Origin: Marinobacter sp. C7
Lineage (GTDB): Bacteria; Pseudomonadota; Gammaproteobacteria; Pseudomonadales; Oleiphilaceae
Assembly: GCF_022343555.1 (NCBI RefSeq)
Contig: NZ_JAKQZH010000001.1
Coordinates: 310,001-374,000 of the forward strand
DNA: 64,000 bases
Reading direction: 5' to 3'
The first letter of the stretch is position 1, and each line of letters starts with the position of its first letter. Shown piece after piece: positions 27,894 to 37,121 of this stretch. The notes under the pieces were generated by a model. It ran no database searches. It had not been told where the DNA came from and worked only from the letters and a program-made list of their open reading frames with translations. The position numbers and the translations under genes are program-made.

Positions 27894-28544
27894 ATGACAG
27901 AGTCGTGCAATATCCCGGGCCTGACCGTGCCCCGCAGCCGTTTTCCGGATCCGGAACGGGACCTCCCCGCTGAGGGCGGGGAGGCACGTGTGGTGCTGGC
28001 CGGTGGCTGTTTCTGGTGTGTCGAGGCGGTCTTTCTGGCGATGGACGGAGTCAGCCAGGTGACCTCCGGTTATGCCGGGGGTAGTGCCGAAACTGCAAAC
28101 TATGAAGCTGTCTGCACCGGCACTACCGGCCACGCCGAGGTGGTGGAAATCCGCTATGATCCGGCGAAGGTCAGTTTCGGCGAGCTGTTGAAAGTGTTCT
28201 TTTCCGTGGCGCACGATCCGACCCAACTCAATCGCCAGGGCAACGACCGGGGCACACAGTACCGTTCGGCGATCTTTTACGAGACGTCCGAGCAGAAAGC
28301 GGTTGCTGAGGCCTACATCCACCAGCTGGACGCCGCCGGAGTCTATCCCGACCCGATCGTTACCAGCCTCGAGCCACTGGAGGCCTTCTATCCGGCGGAG
28401 GAGTATCACCAGAACTTCGCCGCCCGGAATCCGTATCAGCCTTACATCATGGCGGTGGCGGCGCCAAAGATGGAGAAACTGCTGGATAGCTATGGCGACC
28501 GCCTGAAACCTGAATACACCGACAACGAACCGGGCCAGGCCTGA
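27894..28544 (+). CDS. msrA: Peptide methionine (S)-S-oxide reductase MsrA
   Basis: A 216-aa repair enzyme reducing methionine-S-sulfoxide in proteins. The catalytic Cys39 lies in [11 protein letters not shown], followed by the family segments [20 protein letters not shown] and the [18 protein letters not shown] region. The ATG at 27894 is preferred; a GTG six bases upstream overlaps the GAGGTG ribosome-binding site. msrB follows 11 bases downstream, so both stereoisomer repair enzymes form an operon. Confidence 0.96.
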   Translation: MTESCNIPGLTVPRSRFPDPERDLPAEGGEARVVLAGGCFWCVEAVFLAMDGVSQVTSGYAGGSAETANYEAVCTGTTGHAEVVEIRYDPAKVSFGELLKVFFSVAHDPTQLNRQGNDRGTQYRSAIFYETSEQKAVAEAYIHQLDAAGVYPDPIVTSLEPLEAFYPAEEYHQNFAARNPYQPYIMAVAAPKMEKLLDSYGDRLKPEYTDNEPGQA

Positions 28545-28555
28545 GGAGACAACTT

Positions 28556-28981
28556 ATGACCGTATCCGCATCAGGTTATGACCTGACGCCATTGACGCAA
28601 GCTCAGGTGGACGAGAAAGCGGCAGATCTGACGCCGGATGAAAGGCGGGTGTTGCTCGATCACGGCACCGAACACCCGTTCTGTGGCACCCTGCTCGATA
28701 ACAAGAAAGCCGGCGTCTACCATTGCCGGCTGTGTGACCTGCCACTGTTCAGTTCGGACTCGAAATTCGACTCCGGCACCGGTTGGCCGAGCTTTTTCCA
28801 GCCCTTTGATCCCGAGCATATCCGTTACCTGGACGATAACAGCCTGGGCATGACCCGCACCGAGATCCGGTGTCCGCGCTGTGACAGCCATCTGGGGCAT
28901 GTCTTCCCCGATGGTCCACCACCGACCGGGCAGCGCTACTGCCTGAACTCTGTTGCCATGGTGTTCAGGGATAACGACTGA
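28556..28981 (+). CDS. msrB: Peptide methionine (R)-S-oxide reductase MsrB
   Basis: A 141-aa MsrB that reduces methionine-R-sulfoxide. It keeps the four zinc ligands (C57/C60 in CRLC, C106/C109 in CPRC) and the catalytic Cys129 in RYCLNSVAM, with the hallmark TGWPSFFQP and [14 protein letters not shown] precedes the ATG. It ends just before a bidirectional terminator. Confidence 0.96.
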   Translation: MTVSASGYDLTPLTQAQVDEKAADLTPDERRVLLDHGTEHPFCGTLLDNKKAGVYHCRLCDLPLFSSDSKFDSGTGWPSFFQPFDPEHIRYLDDNSLGMTRTEIRCPRCDSHLGHVFPDGPPPTGQRYCLNSVAMVFRDND

Positions 28982-29000
28982 CGGAGCGTGAAACCTGAGC

Positions 29001-29028
29001 AAAAACGGGGCGTGGGCCCCGTTTTTTG
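29001..29028. terminator. Bidirectional terminator between msrB and the cytochrome gene
   Basis: A stem ACGGGG (29005-29010) / CCCCGT (29017-29022) with A-run to the left and T-run to the right works in both directions. It sits between the stop of msrB and the stop of the convergent cytochrome c gene. Confidence 0.85.
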
Positions 29029-29349
29029 TTACTGGCCTCCGGTGACGGTCGAGACGTAACGGGCTACAGCCTTGATCTGTTCTTCCGACAGGCTCTCCCC
29101 GAACGCAGGCATCACACCGACGCCCTGGGTTACGGCCATCCTTACCCGCTCCTCGGTCGGTTTGAGATCGTCCAGGTTCGGACCGATGGCGCCCTCCGAG
29201 CCGGCATCGGCAAGGGTATGGCAGACGGTACATGAAGGTTGGGCTTCCTGGGTAAAGACGGCCTTGCCCCGGGTTGCCAGGTCGTCTGCGGAAGCGTGGA
29301 AGGCAGCGATCAACAGGCCGGTGATGGCCAATACAGCGTTCTTGTTCAT
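29029..29349 (-). CDS. sorB: Class I c-type cytochrome, SorB-like subunit
   Basis: The 106-aa product has a signal peptide (cleaved near ASA, residue 21), a single haem motif C40TVCH44 and a likely distal ligand Met80 in GVGVMPAFGE. It follows the sulfite-oxidase-family gene by 59 bases on the same strand, the arrangement of the sorAB sulfite dehydrogenase, where SorB accepts electrons from the molybdenum subunit. The gene name rests on context. Confidence 0.82.
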   Translation of the reverse strand: MNKNAVLAITGLLIAAFHASADDLATRGKAVFTQEAQPSCTVCHTLADAGSEGAIGPNLDDLKPTEERVRMAVTQGVGVMPAFGESLSEEQIKAVARYVSTVTGGQ

Positions 29350-29408
29350 CTGGTATGGATCCGAAAATGATGGGGCGGCTGGTTTTCCAGGTCAGCCGCC
29401 CCGGATGA

Positions 29409-30635
29409 TTAGCTGACCGTGACGGTTACTCCGTGATCCTCCCAGCCATTGTGTCCATACCCGCGCTCGTTGTCGGTGCGGCCTTGCGGCTGGCTGTTGC
29501 CTTCGACATCGGTTGCCTTGCTCACAATGCGGTGCTCGCCGGCTGAGAGGTCTGCGGCCATGACAAACGGACGCCAGGCGTAGGGGCCGAGATCCGGTCC
29601 CAGGAACCGGGCCTGACTCCAGCTCTCGCCGCCATCGGTAGAGACTTCCACCTTGTCCAGGGGCCGGGTGCCGCCAAAGGCCACGCCGTAAATCATATTG
29701 CGGCCGGCACGACCGGTTTCCAGGGGGGCGGTTACCCAGGACTTCACGTTCATCTCCCACATGGACGGCTGGTCCGGTGCGCCTTTCTTGCCGACGTCAC
29801 GGATACGGTAGCCGGACGCCTGGATCTTGGCGTCTGTCTGGCTTTCGGTAAAGGCAACGTTTTTCACATACTTGACGTTGTTAACGCCGTAGAAACCCGG
29901 TACCACCATCCGCAGCGGGCCGCCATGGGTCAGTGGCAAGGGCTCGTCATTCATCTCCCAGGCCAGAACGGCAGAGTCCAGCGCGTGCATCGGAACGGAG
30001 CGCTCCACCATGACCGTCTTGGGATCAAGCCCGTCTGGCAGCGTTTCGCCGCCGGTGCTGGTGATGTATTTCATGCCTGCCGCGGGCCCGCCCAGAGCCT
30101 CCACGACCGTTTTCAGTGGAACCCCGGTCCACATGACGCAGCCTGCTGCGCCCACCGACCACTGGGTACCGCTGGCGCCATGCGGAAAGAAGGCCCGACC
30201 GTTGCCGGAACACTGCAGTACGGATGCGACGGTGGTAACACCCAGGGACTTGAGTTCACCAATGGTCAACGCGCGTGGATTTTTCACCCCCTCGATATTC
30301 ACCTCCCAGGCATCCCGATCCGCCACGATCTGCTCGGGGGGCGCCGGCAGGTTGTTCCGGACAAACAGCCGGTCACTGGGGGTGATTACGCCCTGGCCGA
30401 TGGCTCCGCGCCGGGTTTCCATGGTATTGGCACTGTGAAGGATGAGCGCGTTGCGTTCCTTCCAGGCGGCGTAATCCGGCAATGTTTTCGGCTCTTCGCC
30501 CCGTGCCAGCGGGGCGAATCCCAGCAGGCTCACGGCCGCCATGGCGCCGGCACTGCCAAGCAGCAGGGTTCTGCGCCCCGGATTGGCGAGACCGGGGTCG
30601 TTTGGCCCTCTTTTCAACTCGATTGGGTGTGTCAT
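29409..30635 (-). CDS. sorA: Sulfite dehydrogenase molybdenum subunit, SorA-like
   Basis: This 408-aa sulfite-oxidase-family enzyme carries a twin-arginine signal (RR21-22 in GRRTLLLGSAG), as expected for export with a folded molybdopterin cofactor. Cys142 in VLQCSGNGR is the conserved Mo ligand, and the C-terminal dimerisation domain has VEVSTDGGESW. With the adjacent small cytochrome it should oxidise periplasmic sulfite to sulfate. Some family members act on other substrates (for example SoxC or protein repair in MsrP), but the cytochrome partner favours SorAB. The 5' leader contains a 6-bp hairpin at 30678-30693 and an AT-rich promoter region near 30700-30735. Confidence 0.87.
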   Translation of the reverse strand: MTHPIELKRGPNDPGLANPGRRTLLLGSAGAMAAVSLLGFAPLARGEEPKTLPDYAAWKERNALILHSANTMETRRGAIGQGVITPSDRLFVRNNLPAPPEQIVADRDAWEVNIEGVKNPRALTIGELKSLGVTTVASVLQCSGNGRAFFPHGASGTQWSVGAAGCVMWTGVPLKTVVEALGGPAAGMKYITSTGGETLPDGLDPKTVMVERSVPMHALDSAVLAWEMNDEPLPLTHGGPLRMVVPGFYGVNNVKYVKNVAFTESQTDAKIQASGYRIRDVGKKGAPDQPSMWEMNVKSWVTAPLETGRAGRNMIYGVAFGGTRPLDKVEVSTDGGESWSQARFLGPDLGPYAWRPFVMAADLSAGEHRIVSKATDVEGNSQPQGRTDNERGYGHNGWEDHGVTVTVS

Positions 30636-30839
30636 GGTGCCTCTCCTTGTTGGCCTTGTCCCAGGGCAATGCCCTCCGCGACCTTCGGGTCGCAGTTATA
30701 TTCTTAGTATATATAGTAGAGTTCAAAAATTGATCAATGCGGATTTCGCCGTTATCCACCGGCATCGGGACCCGCTATAATGCGCCGCTGATGACGCTGC
30801 CCCAGAATCGACGATGACCCGGAAAAGGACCACGCGCCC

Positions 30840-31604
30840 ATGATCCGACTGAAACTGAATCCGCTCACCGAATCCGCCACGCTGTTGCGCCGTGCGGGTG
30901 TGGTTCTCGGTTCAGTGGGGCTGACGGCCCTGTATTCTCTGCTGATTTTGTTGCGTGCCCTGTTCGGCAAGCTGGATCGCCGGATCGTCGACCAGTACTG
31001 CCGGGAATGGTCGGCGGCGTTGTTGCGGCTGGTGCGTGCCAACCTGACCGTGCGGGGCGAGGTGCCTGATTTCGGGGATGGCCGGCGATACATCATTATG
31101 TGCACCCACGCCAGTCACTACGATATCCCGGTCAGCTTCGTCTCCTTGCCCGGATCTATCCGGATGCTGGCCAAGAAGGAGCTGTTCAGTATTCCGCTCC
31201 TTGGTCAGGCCATGCGTGCGGCGGAGTTTCCTTCGGTGGATCGTTCCAACCGTAACCGGGCTGTCCGGGATCTGGAGCGTGCCAGGGATATGATGGAAAG
31301 CGGTATCGTGCTCTGGGCTGCACCGGAGGGTACCCGTTCCCCGGATGGCAAGCTGCTGCCCTTCAAGAAAGGCTGTTTCCATCTGGCACTGGATACTCAG
31401 GCCGTCATCGTCCCGGTGGCGGTTCGTGGTATCCACCAGGTATTGCCGGCCCGAACCTGGCAGATCAACCTGGGGCAGCCGGTGGATGTGCGTGTTGGCC
31501 AGCCCCTGGACGTGGCGGGCAGGTCCAAGCAGGATCTGCCAGAGATCATGGCTGAGGTGCGAGCCCGGCTGGAAGGCTTGCTGGGAGATGGCGAGGCCGA
31601 GTGA
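30840..31604 (+). CDS. 1-acyl-sn-glycerol-3-phosphate acyltransferase (PlsC family)
   Basis: A 254-aa membrane-associated acyltransferase with one N-terminal hydrophobic helix (about 18-42) and the PlsC motifs: H90-ASHY-D95 (HX4D), FPSVDRSNRNRA and APEGTRSPDG. It would acylate lysophosphatidate in phospholipid synthesis, or a related acceptor. It is convergent with the Ca/Na antiporter gene (16-base gap) and diverges from sorA. Confidence 0.9.
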   Translation: MIRLKLNPLTESATLLRRAGVVLGSVGLTALYSLLILLRALFGKLDRRIVDQYCREWSAALLRLVRANLTVRGEVPDFGDGRRYIIMCTHASHYDIPVSFVSLPGSIRMLAKKELFSIPLLGQAMRAAEFPSVDRSNRNRAVRDLERARDMMESGIVLWAAPEGTRSPDGKLLPFKKGCFHLALDTQAVIVPVAVRGIHQVLPARTWQINLGQPVDVRVGQPLDVAGRSKQDLPEIMAEVRARLEGLLGDGEAE

Positions 31605-31620
31605 GCCGGCCCCGCCCGGG

Positions 31621-32610
31621 TCATGTGGTGGAGGTGCCTGCTGTGACGACCGTCGTAAGCAGATAACCGGTGTAGGCGACATACACCAGTAACAGGATAC
31701 CGCCGTCCAGACGGCTTATCTTTCTGTGCCAGCCGGTGAGGCCGAAGCCCATGATGAGCAGGCCAACGGTCAGCGCGAGCATCAGCGTCCAGTCCCGGTA
31801 CAGGACTTCCGGGTCCACTTTCAGTGGCTCGATGGCCGCGGCAAGCCCCACGACGGCCAGGGTATTGAAGATGCCCGATCCCAGGATGTTGCCGAGAATC
31901 AGGTCGTGTTCGTTCTTTTTTACCGAGGCGAGGGCGGAGGCCAGTTCCGGCAGGGATGTGCCGATCGCCACAATCGTCAGGCCAATCACGAGGTCACTGA
32001 CGCCCAGGCTCTGGGCAATGGTCACCGCCCCCCAGACCAGGATCCGGGAGCTGACAACCAGCAACACCAGACCGATCACCAGCCAGAGAATGGCGGATTT
32101 CAGTGGCATGGGGTGGGCGATGATTTCGGCATCGGTCTCGCCTCCCAGGGGGTCATCCTTGCCACGGATTCCCTGGAAGATGGACCAGCCCATCACGCCT
32201 GCGAATACCAGCAACAGGATCGCGCCATCGAGGCGGGTCAGGTTGCCATCAATCAGCTGAGCGCCGGCAATCAGGGTGAGAATGACCAGCAGTGGCAGCT
32301 CTTTCCGGATCACCTGGGAGTGAACCGCGATGGGAGCGATGACGGCGGTCAGGCCGACAATCAGGGCGATGTTGGTGATATTGGAGCCGTACCCGTTACC
32401 TAGGGCCAGCCCGGGATTGCCATCAGCAGCCGCCATGGCCGAAACCGCCAGCTCGGGCGCGGAGGTGCCAAAGCCGATAATCACCATGCCGATCAGCAGG
32501 GAGGGCATGCCCAGATGCTTGGCGGTTGCCGCCGCCCCTTCCACGAATTTGTCAGCGCTCCAGACCAGCAGCACCAGCCCGGCAAGGATTGAGCCAAAAG
32601 CCATCAACAT
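31621..32610 (-). CDS. Calcium/sodium antiporter, YrbG/CaCA family
   Basis: A 329-aa inner-membrane antiporter with about ten hydrophobic helices arranged as two inverted halves. The two alpha-repeats are visible: GFGTSAPELAVSA with GNGYGSNITNIALIVG, and AIGTSLPELASALASV with GNILGSGIFNTLAVVG. Family members exchange Ca2+ for Na+ or K+. It follows the NhaD gene by 13 bases on the same strand, so the two sodium-dependent antiporters are probably co-expressed. Confidence 0.9.
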   Translation of the reverse strand: MLMAFGSILAGLVLLVWSADKFVEGAAATAKHLGMPSLLIGMVIIGFGTSAPELAVSAMAAADGNPGLALGNGYGSNITNIALIVGLTAVIAPIAVHSQVIRKELPLLVILTLIAGAQLIDGNLTRLDGAILLLVFAGVMGWSIFQGIRGKDDPLGGETDAEIIAHPMPLKSAILWLVIGLVLLVVSSRILVWGAVTIAQSLGVSDLVIGLTIVAIGTSLPELASALASVKKNEHDLILGNILGSGIFNTLAVVGLAAAIEPLKVDPEVLYRDWTLMLALTVGLLIMGFGLTGWHRKISRLDGGILLLVYVAYTGYLLTTVVTAGTSTT

Positions 32611-32623
32611 AACAATTTAAGCC

Positions 32624-33874
32624 TCAGTTTATGAATCGTCCGAGCATGTAAACCCCGGCGTAGCCGAGGGTGTAGGCGGCCAGGAGGTGGGCAAGATACC
32701 GCATGTAGGCTCCGAAGGTCAGCCCTGCGATCTTGCTCATGGCCACAATACCGGCTGCGGAACCGATGATCAGCAGCGAACCACCCACGCCGACGGCGTA
32801 GGTCAGGCCCATCCACTCTCCGCGTGTCATCTCGATGCCCGACTTCAGGAGCGCGGCGGTCAGCGGCACATTATCAATGACCGCCGAAAAGATTCCCATC
32901 AGGTAATTGGCATACAGCGGAGGGAGGAGGTCATAGATCGCCACCAGGGAGTCCAGGGCATGGATCTCCTTGAGCATGCCCACCAGCAGCAGGATGCCCA
33001 GGAAGAACAGCAGGGTTTCGAATTCGATGATCCGGATGTATTCCAGGATCGGGTCCAGATCCGAGTCATCACTCATAAAGCGCGAGACCAGGAACATGAT
33101 CGAAAGCCCGAACAGGAAGGTAAGGACCGGCGGGATGCTGAACAGGGCATTGCCCGCGATGGTGCACAGGATTGTCAACAAAAACAGACCACTGATGACA
33201 GCATCCACTCTACGGACCGGGGTGGTGCTGGAACGAAGTGTCACGGTGCCTGTCAGTCCTCGTGAAAGGAAGACCGCAAGGATGAAAACGGTAATGGAAG
33301 CTGGCAGCGCGAGGGTGAGCAGAGTCAGTATTTGCACCTTGTCCGCGAGGAATATCATCAACGTGGTGACGTCGCCGGTAATCAGGGAAACGCCTCCGGA
33401 ATTCACCGCAAAGACCACCAGGGTGACGAACTGCAAGCGCTTTTTCAGCTCCAGATTCAGGGACAGAATCAGGGAGCATGAGACTAAAGTGGCAGTTATA
33501 TTGTCTGCTAAAGACGAGAAAATGAAACAGAAGAGACCGGTCAGGAACAGCAGTCGTCGTTCGCCTACCTGCCTCGGCATGATCAGATAGATTACGTTCT
33601 CGATCATTCCCTTTTTATTCAGGTAGGCGACGAAGGTCATCGCCGCGACCAGAAACAGCCAAAGCCCCGCGATTTCGGCAATGCTCTCCGTGAGCCCGGT
33701 GGTGACGGCCTCGGTCTCCTCGGGCGAGTCGCTGAACAGGAACAGCAGCACCCAGGCCAGCGTGCCGAAAAACAGCGTAACCTTGGCTTTATTGATGTGG
33801 GTAATCTCTTCGAAGATGACTCCCAGAAGAGCCAGAACAGCAAGAATAATCAGAACAGTATCAAGAGCGGACAT
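32624..33874 (-). CDS. nhaD: Na+/H+ antiporter, NhaD type
   Basis: This 416-aa polytopic protein matches NhaD of marine bacteria: FEEITHINKAKVTLFFGTLA near the N-terminus, FIFSSLADNITATLVS, and FSAVIDNVPLTAALLKSG towards the C-terminus. It expels Na+ in exchange for H+ at alkaline pH. It is somewhat shorter than well-known NhaD proteins (about 450-480), mainly at the N-terminus, which may lack the extra leader helix. It heads a two-gene unit with the Ca/Na antiporter. Confidence 0.9.
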   Translation of the reverse strand: MSALDTVLIILAVLALLGVIFEEITHINKAKVTLFFGTLAWVLLFLFSDSPEETEAVTTGLTESIAEIAGLWLFLVAAMTFVAYLNKKGMIENVIYLIMPRQVGERRLLFLTGLFCFIFSSLADNITATLVSCSLILSLNLELKKRLQFVTLVVFAVNSGGVSLITGDVTTLMIFLADKVQILTLLTLALPASITVFILAVFLSRGLTGTVTLRSSTTPVRRVDAVISGLFLLTILCTIAGNALFSIPPVLTFLFGLSIMFLVSRFMSDDSDLDPILEYIRIIEFETLLFFLGILLLVGMLKEIHALDSLVAIYDLLPPLYANYLMGIFSAVIDNVPLTAALLKSGIEMTRGEWMGLTYAVGVGGSLLIIGSAAGIVAMSKIAGLTFGAYMRYLAHLLAAYTLGYAGVYMLGRFIN

Positions 33875-34193
33875 TGGGCACCCCGACGTGGTGACTCTGG
33901 CAAGGCCTCAGGCAGGCCCCAAAAAAGACGCGCCGGATTGTAGACGTTTGACCCGTGAGGGGCCACTGTCCGTAACAGGCATACAGGACCGGATGCATGC
34001 GGGCCCGGGGCCGGCAGGATTCCAACGGTTGACATTCGCAATTTATTATTTCGACGAAAATCGGGATAATTGCGCGCAAATTCAGACCGGAAGCAGACGG
34101 CGGCGCATACCTGACGCTTGACCGGCTTCCGACAGGCCTCGTTGCTGATCGTGGCGGGGCGAACAGGTTCATTACTAACCAGGGTACAAACCA
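33875..34193. other. Divergent promoter region nhaD / mqo
   Basis: This 319-base stretch has no gene. It separates the divergent nhaD and mqo genes. An AT-rich patch at 34029-34070 contains TTGACA (34029-34034) and GATAAT (34065-34070), but their spacing is too long for one promoter, so I do not assign boxes. Confidence 0.5.
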
Positions 34194-35675
34194 ATGGCCG
34201 TTAGACAGGCAGACGTAGTGCTGGTCGGCGGTGGCGTCATGAGCGCCACCCTCGGCATGATGCTCAAACAGCTCGATCCGTCGCTGGACATCGTCATGGT
34301 GGAGCGTCTTGACCACGTTGCCCATGAAAGCACGGACGGATGGAACAACGCGGGTACCGGCCATGCCGGCTACTGTGAACTCAACTATACCCCGGAGACC
34401 GACGATGGCGACGTCGCCATCGAGCGGGCACTGAAGATCAACGCCCAGTTCGAGGTTTCCCTGCAGTTCTGGTCCTATCTGGTCGAGCAGGGCGTGCTGT
34501 CCGATCCGAAATCCTTCATCAACCGCACCCCCCACCAGAGTTTTGTCTGGGGTGAGAAGGACGTGGCGTTCCTGAAACGTCGCCACCAGAAGCTCAGTGC
34601 CCATCACCTGTTCCGGGAAATGGAATACACCGAGTCTCCGGACGTTCTGGAAGAGTGGATGCCACTGGTGGTTAACCACCGTGACCCCATGCAGCGCGTG
34701 GCCGCCACCCGGATCAATCATGGCTCGGATGTCGATTTCGGCTCCCTGACCCGCAGCATGGTGGAATGGCTGGAAACCCAGGACAATTTCGAACTGATGC
34801 TCAGTTGCCCCGTGCATTATATTGACCAGCGCGATAACGGCCGCTGGAAGGTGCGCGTGAAGAACCAGAAAACCGGCGAACTGACCAAGCTGGAAGCCGG
34901 CTTCGTGTTCCTCGGTGCAGGCGGCGGAGCCCTGCCGCTGTTGCAGAAATCGGGCATCGAGGAAGCTCGCGGCTACGGCGGGTTCCCGGTCAGTGGCCAG
35001 TGGCTGGTGTGCGGCAAACCGGATATTGTTGAGCAGCACAACTCCAAGGTTTACGGCAAGGCGCCCATCGGTGCGCCCCCCATGTCAGTGCCGCACCTGG
35101 ACACCCGGATCATCAATGGTGAGCCGGCCCTGCTGTTCGGGCCGTTCGCCGGTTTCACCACCCGCTTCCTGAAGCAGGGGTCCATTTTTGACCTGATCGG
35201 CTCGGTGCGCACTACCAACCTCAAGCCGATGCTGTCGGTCAGTAAGAGCAACATGGATCTGACCCGCTATCTGATTGGCGAGGTGTTTCAGTCCCATGCC
35301 GACCGCGTTGCCTCGCTGCGCAACTTCTTCCCGGACGCCCGGGAAGAGGACTGGAAGCTTCAGATGGCTGGTCAGCGCGTGCAGATCATCAAGCAGACCG
35401 AGGATGGCGGCGGCAAGCTGGAATTCGGAACCGAGATCGTCGCGGCCAAAGATGGCAGCCTGGCGGCACTGCTTGGGGCCTCTCCGGGCGCCTCGACAGC
35501 GGCCAACGCCATGATCGATGTGCTGGAGCGCTGCTTCCCGGAGAAATTGAAAACGGCCCAGTGGCAGGAGCGTATCCGGGACCTGGTGCCGTCTTATGGC
35601 CAATCCCTGGTGGAGGACGAGGCATTGCTCACCAAGGTGCGCGAACGGACGCTCTCGACCCTCAAACTCGCCTGA
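34194..35675 (+). CDS. mqo: Malate:quinone oxidoreductase
   Basis: A 493-aa membrane-associated FAD enzyme that oxidises malate to oxaloacetate and passes electrons to quinone. It starts with the FAD-binding glycine motif DVVLVGGGVMSATLGMML and has the family-specific WNNAGTGHAGYCELNYTP and the RVQIIKQTEDGGGKLEFGTE segment. Length is standard. It has its own promoter region and a strong terminator, so it is a single-gene unit. Confidence 0.96.
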   Translation: MAVRQADVVLVGGGVMSATLGMMLKQLDPSLDIVMVERLDHVAHESTDGWNNAGTGHAGYCELNYTPETDDGDVAIERALKINAQFEVSLQFWSYLVEQGVLSDPKSFINRTPHQSFVWGEKDVAFLKRRHQKLSAHHLFREMEYTESPDVLEEWMPLVVNHRDPMQRVAATRINHGSDVDFGSLTRSMVEWLETQDNFELMLSCPVHYIDQRDNGRWKVRVKNQKTGELTKLEAGFVFLGAGGGALPLLQKSGIEEARGYGGFPVSGQWLVCGKPDIVEQHNSKVYGKAPIGAPPMSVPHLDTRIINGEPALLFGPFAGFTTRFLKQGSIFDLIGSVRTTNLKPMLSVSKSNMDLTRYLIGEVFQSHADRVASLRNFFPDAREEDWKLQMAGQRVQIIKQTEDGGGKLEFGTEIVAAKDGSLAALLGASPGASTAANAMIDVLERCFPEKLKTAQWQERIRDLVPSYGQSLVEDEALLTKVRERTLSTLKLA

Positions 35676-35702
35676 TATAACTAATCGGTCTAGAACCGAG
35701 GC

Positions 35703-35751
35703 AAAACGCGGCGGAAAGCGGGGCTAACCTGCGGTCCGCCGCGTTTTTTTT
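35703..35751 (+). terminator. Intrinsic terminator of mqo
   Basis: A 13-bp stem (35703-35715 AAAACGCGGCGGA with 35735-35747) and a 19-base loop end in a run of eight T. It lies 28 bases after the mqo stop codon. Confidence 0.9.
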
Positions 35752-35832
35752 GGGGTGAACACCATGGCCCGGGTTGCGATTTGTTACAGGGAGCCTAGGG
35801 TAAGTAGACACCCAGTAGAAAGGAGAGAGCCT

Positions 35833-37065
35833 ATGAGTGAGCACCAGTACGATCCCGAGAAGGGGTATGTCGCGCTGCTCGGATGGAGTCTGAACGCCGT
35901 CGAGGCGGCGGACAAATTTGACCGCCGTTATGTCGTCGTGGCTCCGGACTGGGCAGAGGCCTATTGCGAGGAGCACAAGATTCCCTACGTGCCCTGGAAT
36001 TTCGAGAGGCTGAACGATCGCTCCTTTGAAATCGCCCAGACCCTGAAAGAAATGGGTGTCGATGTTGCCATTCCATTGTTTGAGGAAACCGTCGAATGGG
36101 CGGGCGCCATCAACTCGGTACTGATGGATAAACCGAGGCTGTTTGGTCAGGCCATGCTGCTTCGGGACAAGGCATTGATGAAACGCCGTGCCCAGCTGGG
36201 CGGCATCCGCGTCGGTATCTTCGAGGAGGCGCACGACCGTGACGATGTCATCCGTTTCCTGAAACGGGTGAACCAGACCCTGCTGAAACTGGACGGCGAC
36301 CCGAACGACCCCATTCACCTCAAGGCCTTCGACAAGGCCGGTTGTCTCGGTCACCGGGTGATCCGCACCCCGGACGAGGTGGATACCATCCCGGATGAAG
36401 AGTTCCCGGTGCTGATGGAGTCTCACCTGGATGGCTGGGAATTTGCCGTCGAGGCCTGGATCCACAACGGCAAGATCCGGTTCCTGAACATTTCCGAGTA
36501 TGTCACTCTCGGCTACTCGGTGTTTGTGCCGGCCACGCCGGACCTGGAGAAATACCGGGAGCAAATCACCAGGGAAATCGAAAAGCTGATCAAGACCTTC
36601 GACATTGACTTCGGTTTTGTCCACCCCGAGTACTTCGTGACCAGTGATGGCACCATGTACTTTGGCGAGGTGGCCTATCGTCCGCCCGGTTTCAAGGTGT
36701 TCGAACTGCTTGAGCGCTCCTATGGCTTCAATGCCTACCAGGGCATGATCCTTGCGTTCGACCCGAAAACCACCGAAGAGGAGATCACCGCGTTCTTCCC
36801 GAAAGAGGTGGTCGATGCCAAGGGCTACGCCGGATGCTTCGGGGTTTACCCGCGTCGTCGGGTGGTCAGCCGGTTGGAAATTCCGGAAGAAACCGAGAAC
36901 GACGACTACTTCGAAAGCCACGAGCTCACCCCTCCGCTGGAGGAAACGGTCACCAAGCGGACTGCTTTCGGTACCCATTGGGGGCTGGTCTATTTCTTCG
37001 GCGATGACCCTTACCGGATGAGGGATTTGCTGAAACATCAGGAAGAGCTCGATTTCTATGTATAA
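35833..37065 (+). CDS. ATP-grasp domain protein of unknown substrate
   Basis: The 410-aa protein has an ATP-grasp fold: a Lys/Met-rich nucleotide-binding region (DKALMKRRAQLGG), a central LLKLDGD strand and the metal-binding end motif GEVAYRPPGFKVFELLE. Family members join a carboxylate to an amine or thiol through an acyl phosphate. The start at 35833 has AGGAGAG about 6 bases upstream; an ATG at 35755 or 35764 would add up to 26 residues without a ribosome-binding site. It leads a same-strand run with the Cys-peptidase-like gene 56 bases downstream. The substrate is unknown. Confidence 0.85.
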   Translation: MSEHQYDPEKGYVALLGWSLNAVEAADKFDRRYVVVAPDWAEAYCEEHKIPYVPWNFERLNDRSFEIAQTLKEMGVDVAIPLFEETVEWAGAINSVLMDKPRLFGQAMLLRDKALMKRRAQLGGIRVGIFEEAHDRDDVIRFLKRVNQTLLKLDGDPNDPIHLKAFDKAGCLGHRVIRTPDEVDTIPDEEFPVLMESHLDGWEFAVEAWIHNGKIRFLNISEYVTLGYSVFVPATPDLEKYREQITREIEKLIKTFDIDFGFVHPEYFVTSDGTMYFGEVAYRPPGFKVFELLERSYGFNAYQGMILAFDPKTTEEEITAFFPKEVVDAKGYAGCFGVYPRRRVVSRLEIPEETENDDYFESHELTPPLEETVTKRTAFGTHWGLVYFFGDDPYRMRDLLKHQEELDFYV

Positions 37066-37121
37066 TCGGGAGAGCAATCAATAATAATCGGGTTTGGCGC
37101 AGGCCCTCAGGAGAACGTCGT

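Noticed and set aside
30678..30693. Hairpin GCGACC-TTCG-GGTCGC in front of sorA as a terminator or riboswitch
   Set aside because: The stem is only 6 bp with a tetraloop, has no T-run and no known aptamer pattern; it is noted as a leader hairpin only.
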